A stretch of 11,879 nt of DNA, taken from positions 1 through 11,879 of the forward strand of contig CAKPOI010000040.1 in assembly GCA_934169775.1 (NCBI GenBank). The letters run 5' to 3'. This document shows, in pieces, positions 11,817-11,879 of this stretch (within the stretch, counting starts at the first letter, position 1; each line of letters begins with the position of its first letter). The stretch comes from an uncultured Clostridia bacterium. GTDB lineage: Bacteria > Bacillota > Clostridia > TANB77 > CAG-508. A model generated the notes under the pieces. That model was not told where the DNA came from. It saw only the letters and a list, made by a program, of their open reading frames with translations, and did not search any database. A program made the position numbers and the translations under genes.

Positions 11817-11879
11817 AAATACATAGATGAAATTTAGTTTTAGGATTGTACCTTTTTTCTCGATTGCTTTTTTACTTAA

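Overview
The window comes from a very AT-rich Bacillota genome, most likely a gut-type member of the Clostridia. The signs are strong AGGAGG-like ribosome binding sites, TTGACA/TATAAT promoters, short intergenic gaps and the gene families present (YdjI-like SPFH/zinc-ribbon protein, TetR_C_8-type regulator, S. aureus-like oleate hydratase). UGA is used as a stop (for example the genes ending at 2080 and 4182), so the genetic code is the standard bacterial one. I cannot name the species.

Layout, left to right. An S66 LD-carboxypeptidase gene (156-1331, minus) carries an in-frame tandem-repeat insertion. It is divergent from a small plus-strand DUF3298/RsiV-like gene (1427-2080), the only plus-strand gene. 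A bidirectional terminator (2137-2177) separates that gene from a three-gene minus-strand operon (5357 down to 2205): an SPFH protein with two zinc ribbons, a one-TM helical protein, and a zinc-ribbon/three-TM protein with a duplicated extracytoplasmic domain. This resembles the membrane-stress module around B. subtilis YdjGHI. Next come a small ribbon-helix-helix repressor (5486-5674), whose consensus promoter has two ACAATTGT boxes between -35 and -10, and an oleate hydratase (5895-7670) with its own promoter and a long inverted repeat just upstream of the -35. To the right is a minus-strand cluster read HNH nuclease (11161) - Fic protein (10762) - metG (10079) - tetR (8480).

The right end holds a stable-RNA operon on the minus strand: promoter (11726-11754), 5S rRNA (11580-11694), a split tRNA gene (11258-11566) and a strong terminator (11196-11253). 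The tRNA is tRNA-Asn(GUU). Its anticodon is interrupted between positions 35 and 36 by a 233-nt group I self-splicing intron without an ORF, whose P1, P2, P3, P4, P7, P8 and P10 helices can be read directly. This is the standout of the window. The first gene past the terminator encodes an HNH nuclease, which invites a homing hypothesis.

The remaining genes are mostly housekeeping or stress functions. The likely regulatory pairings are tetR with ohyA (about 140 bp between the tetR stop and the inverted repeat) and the RHH protein with its own promoter.
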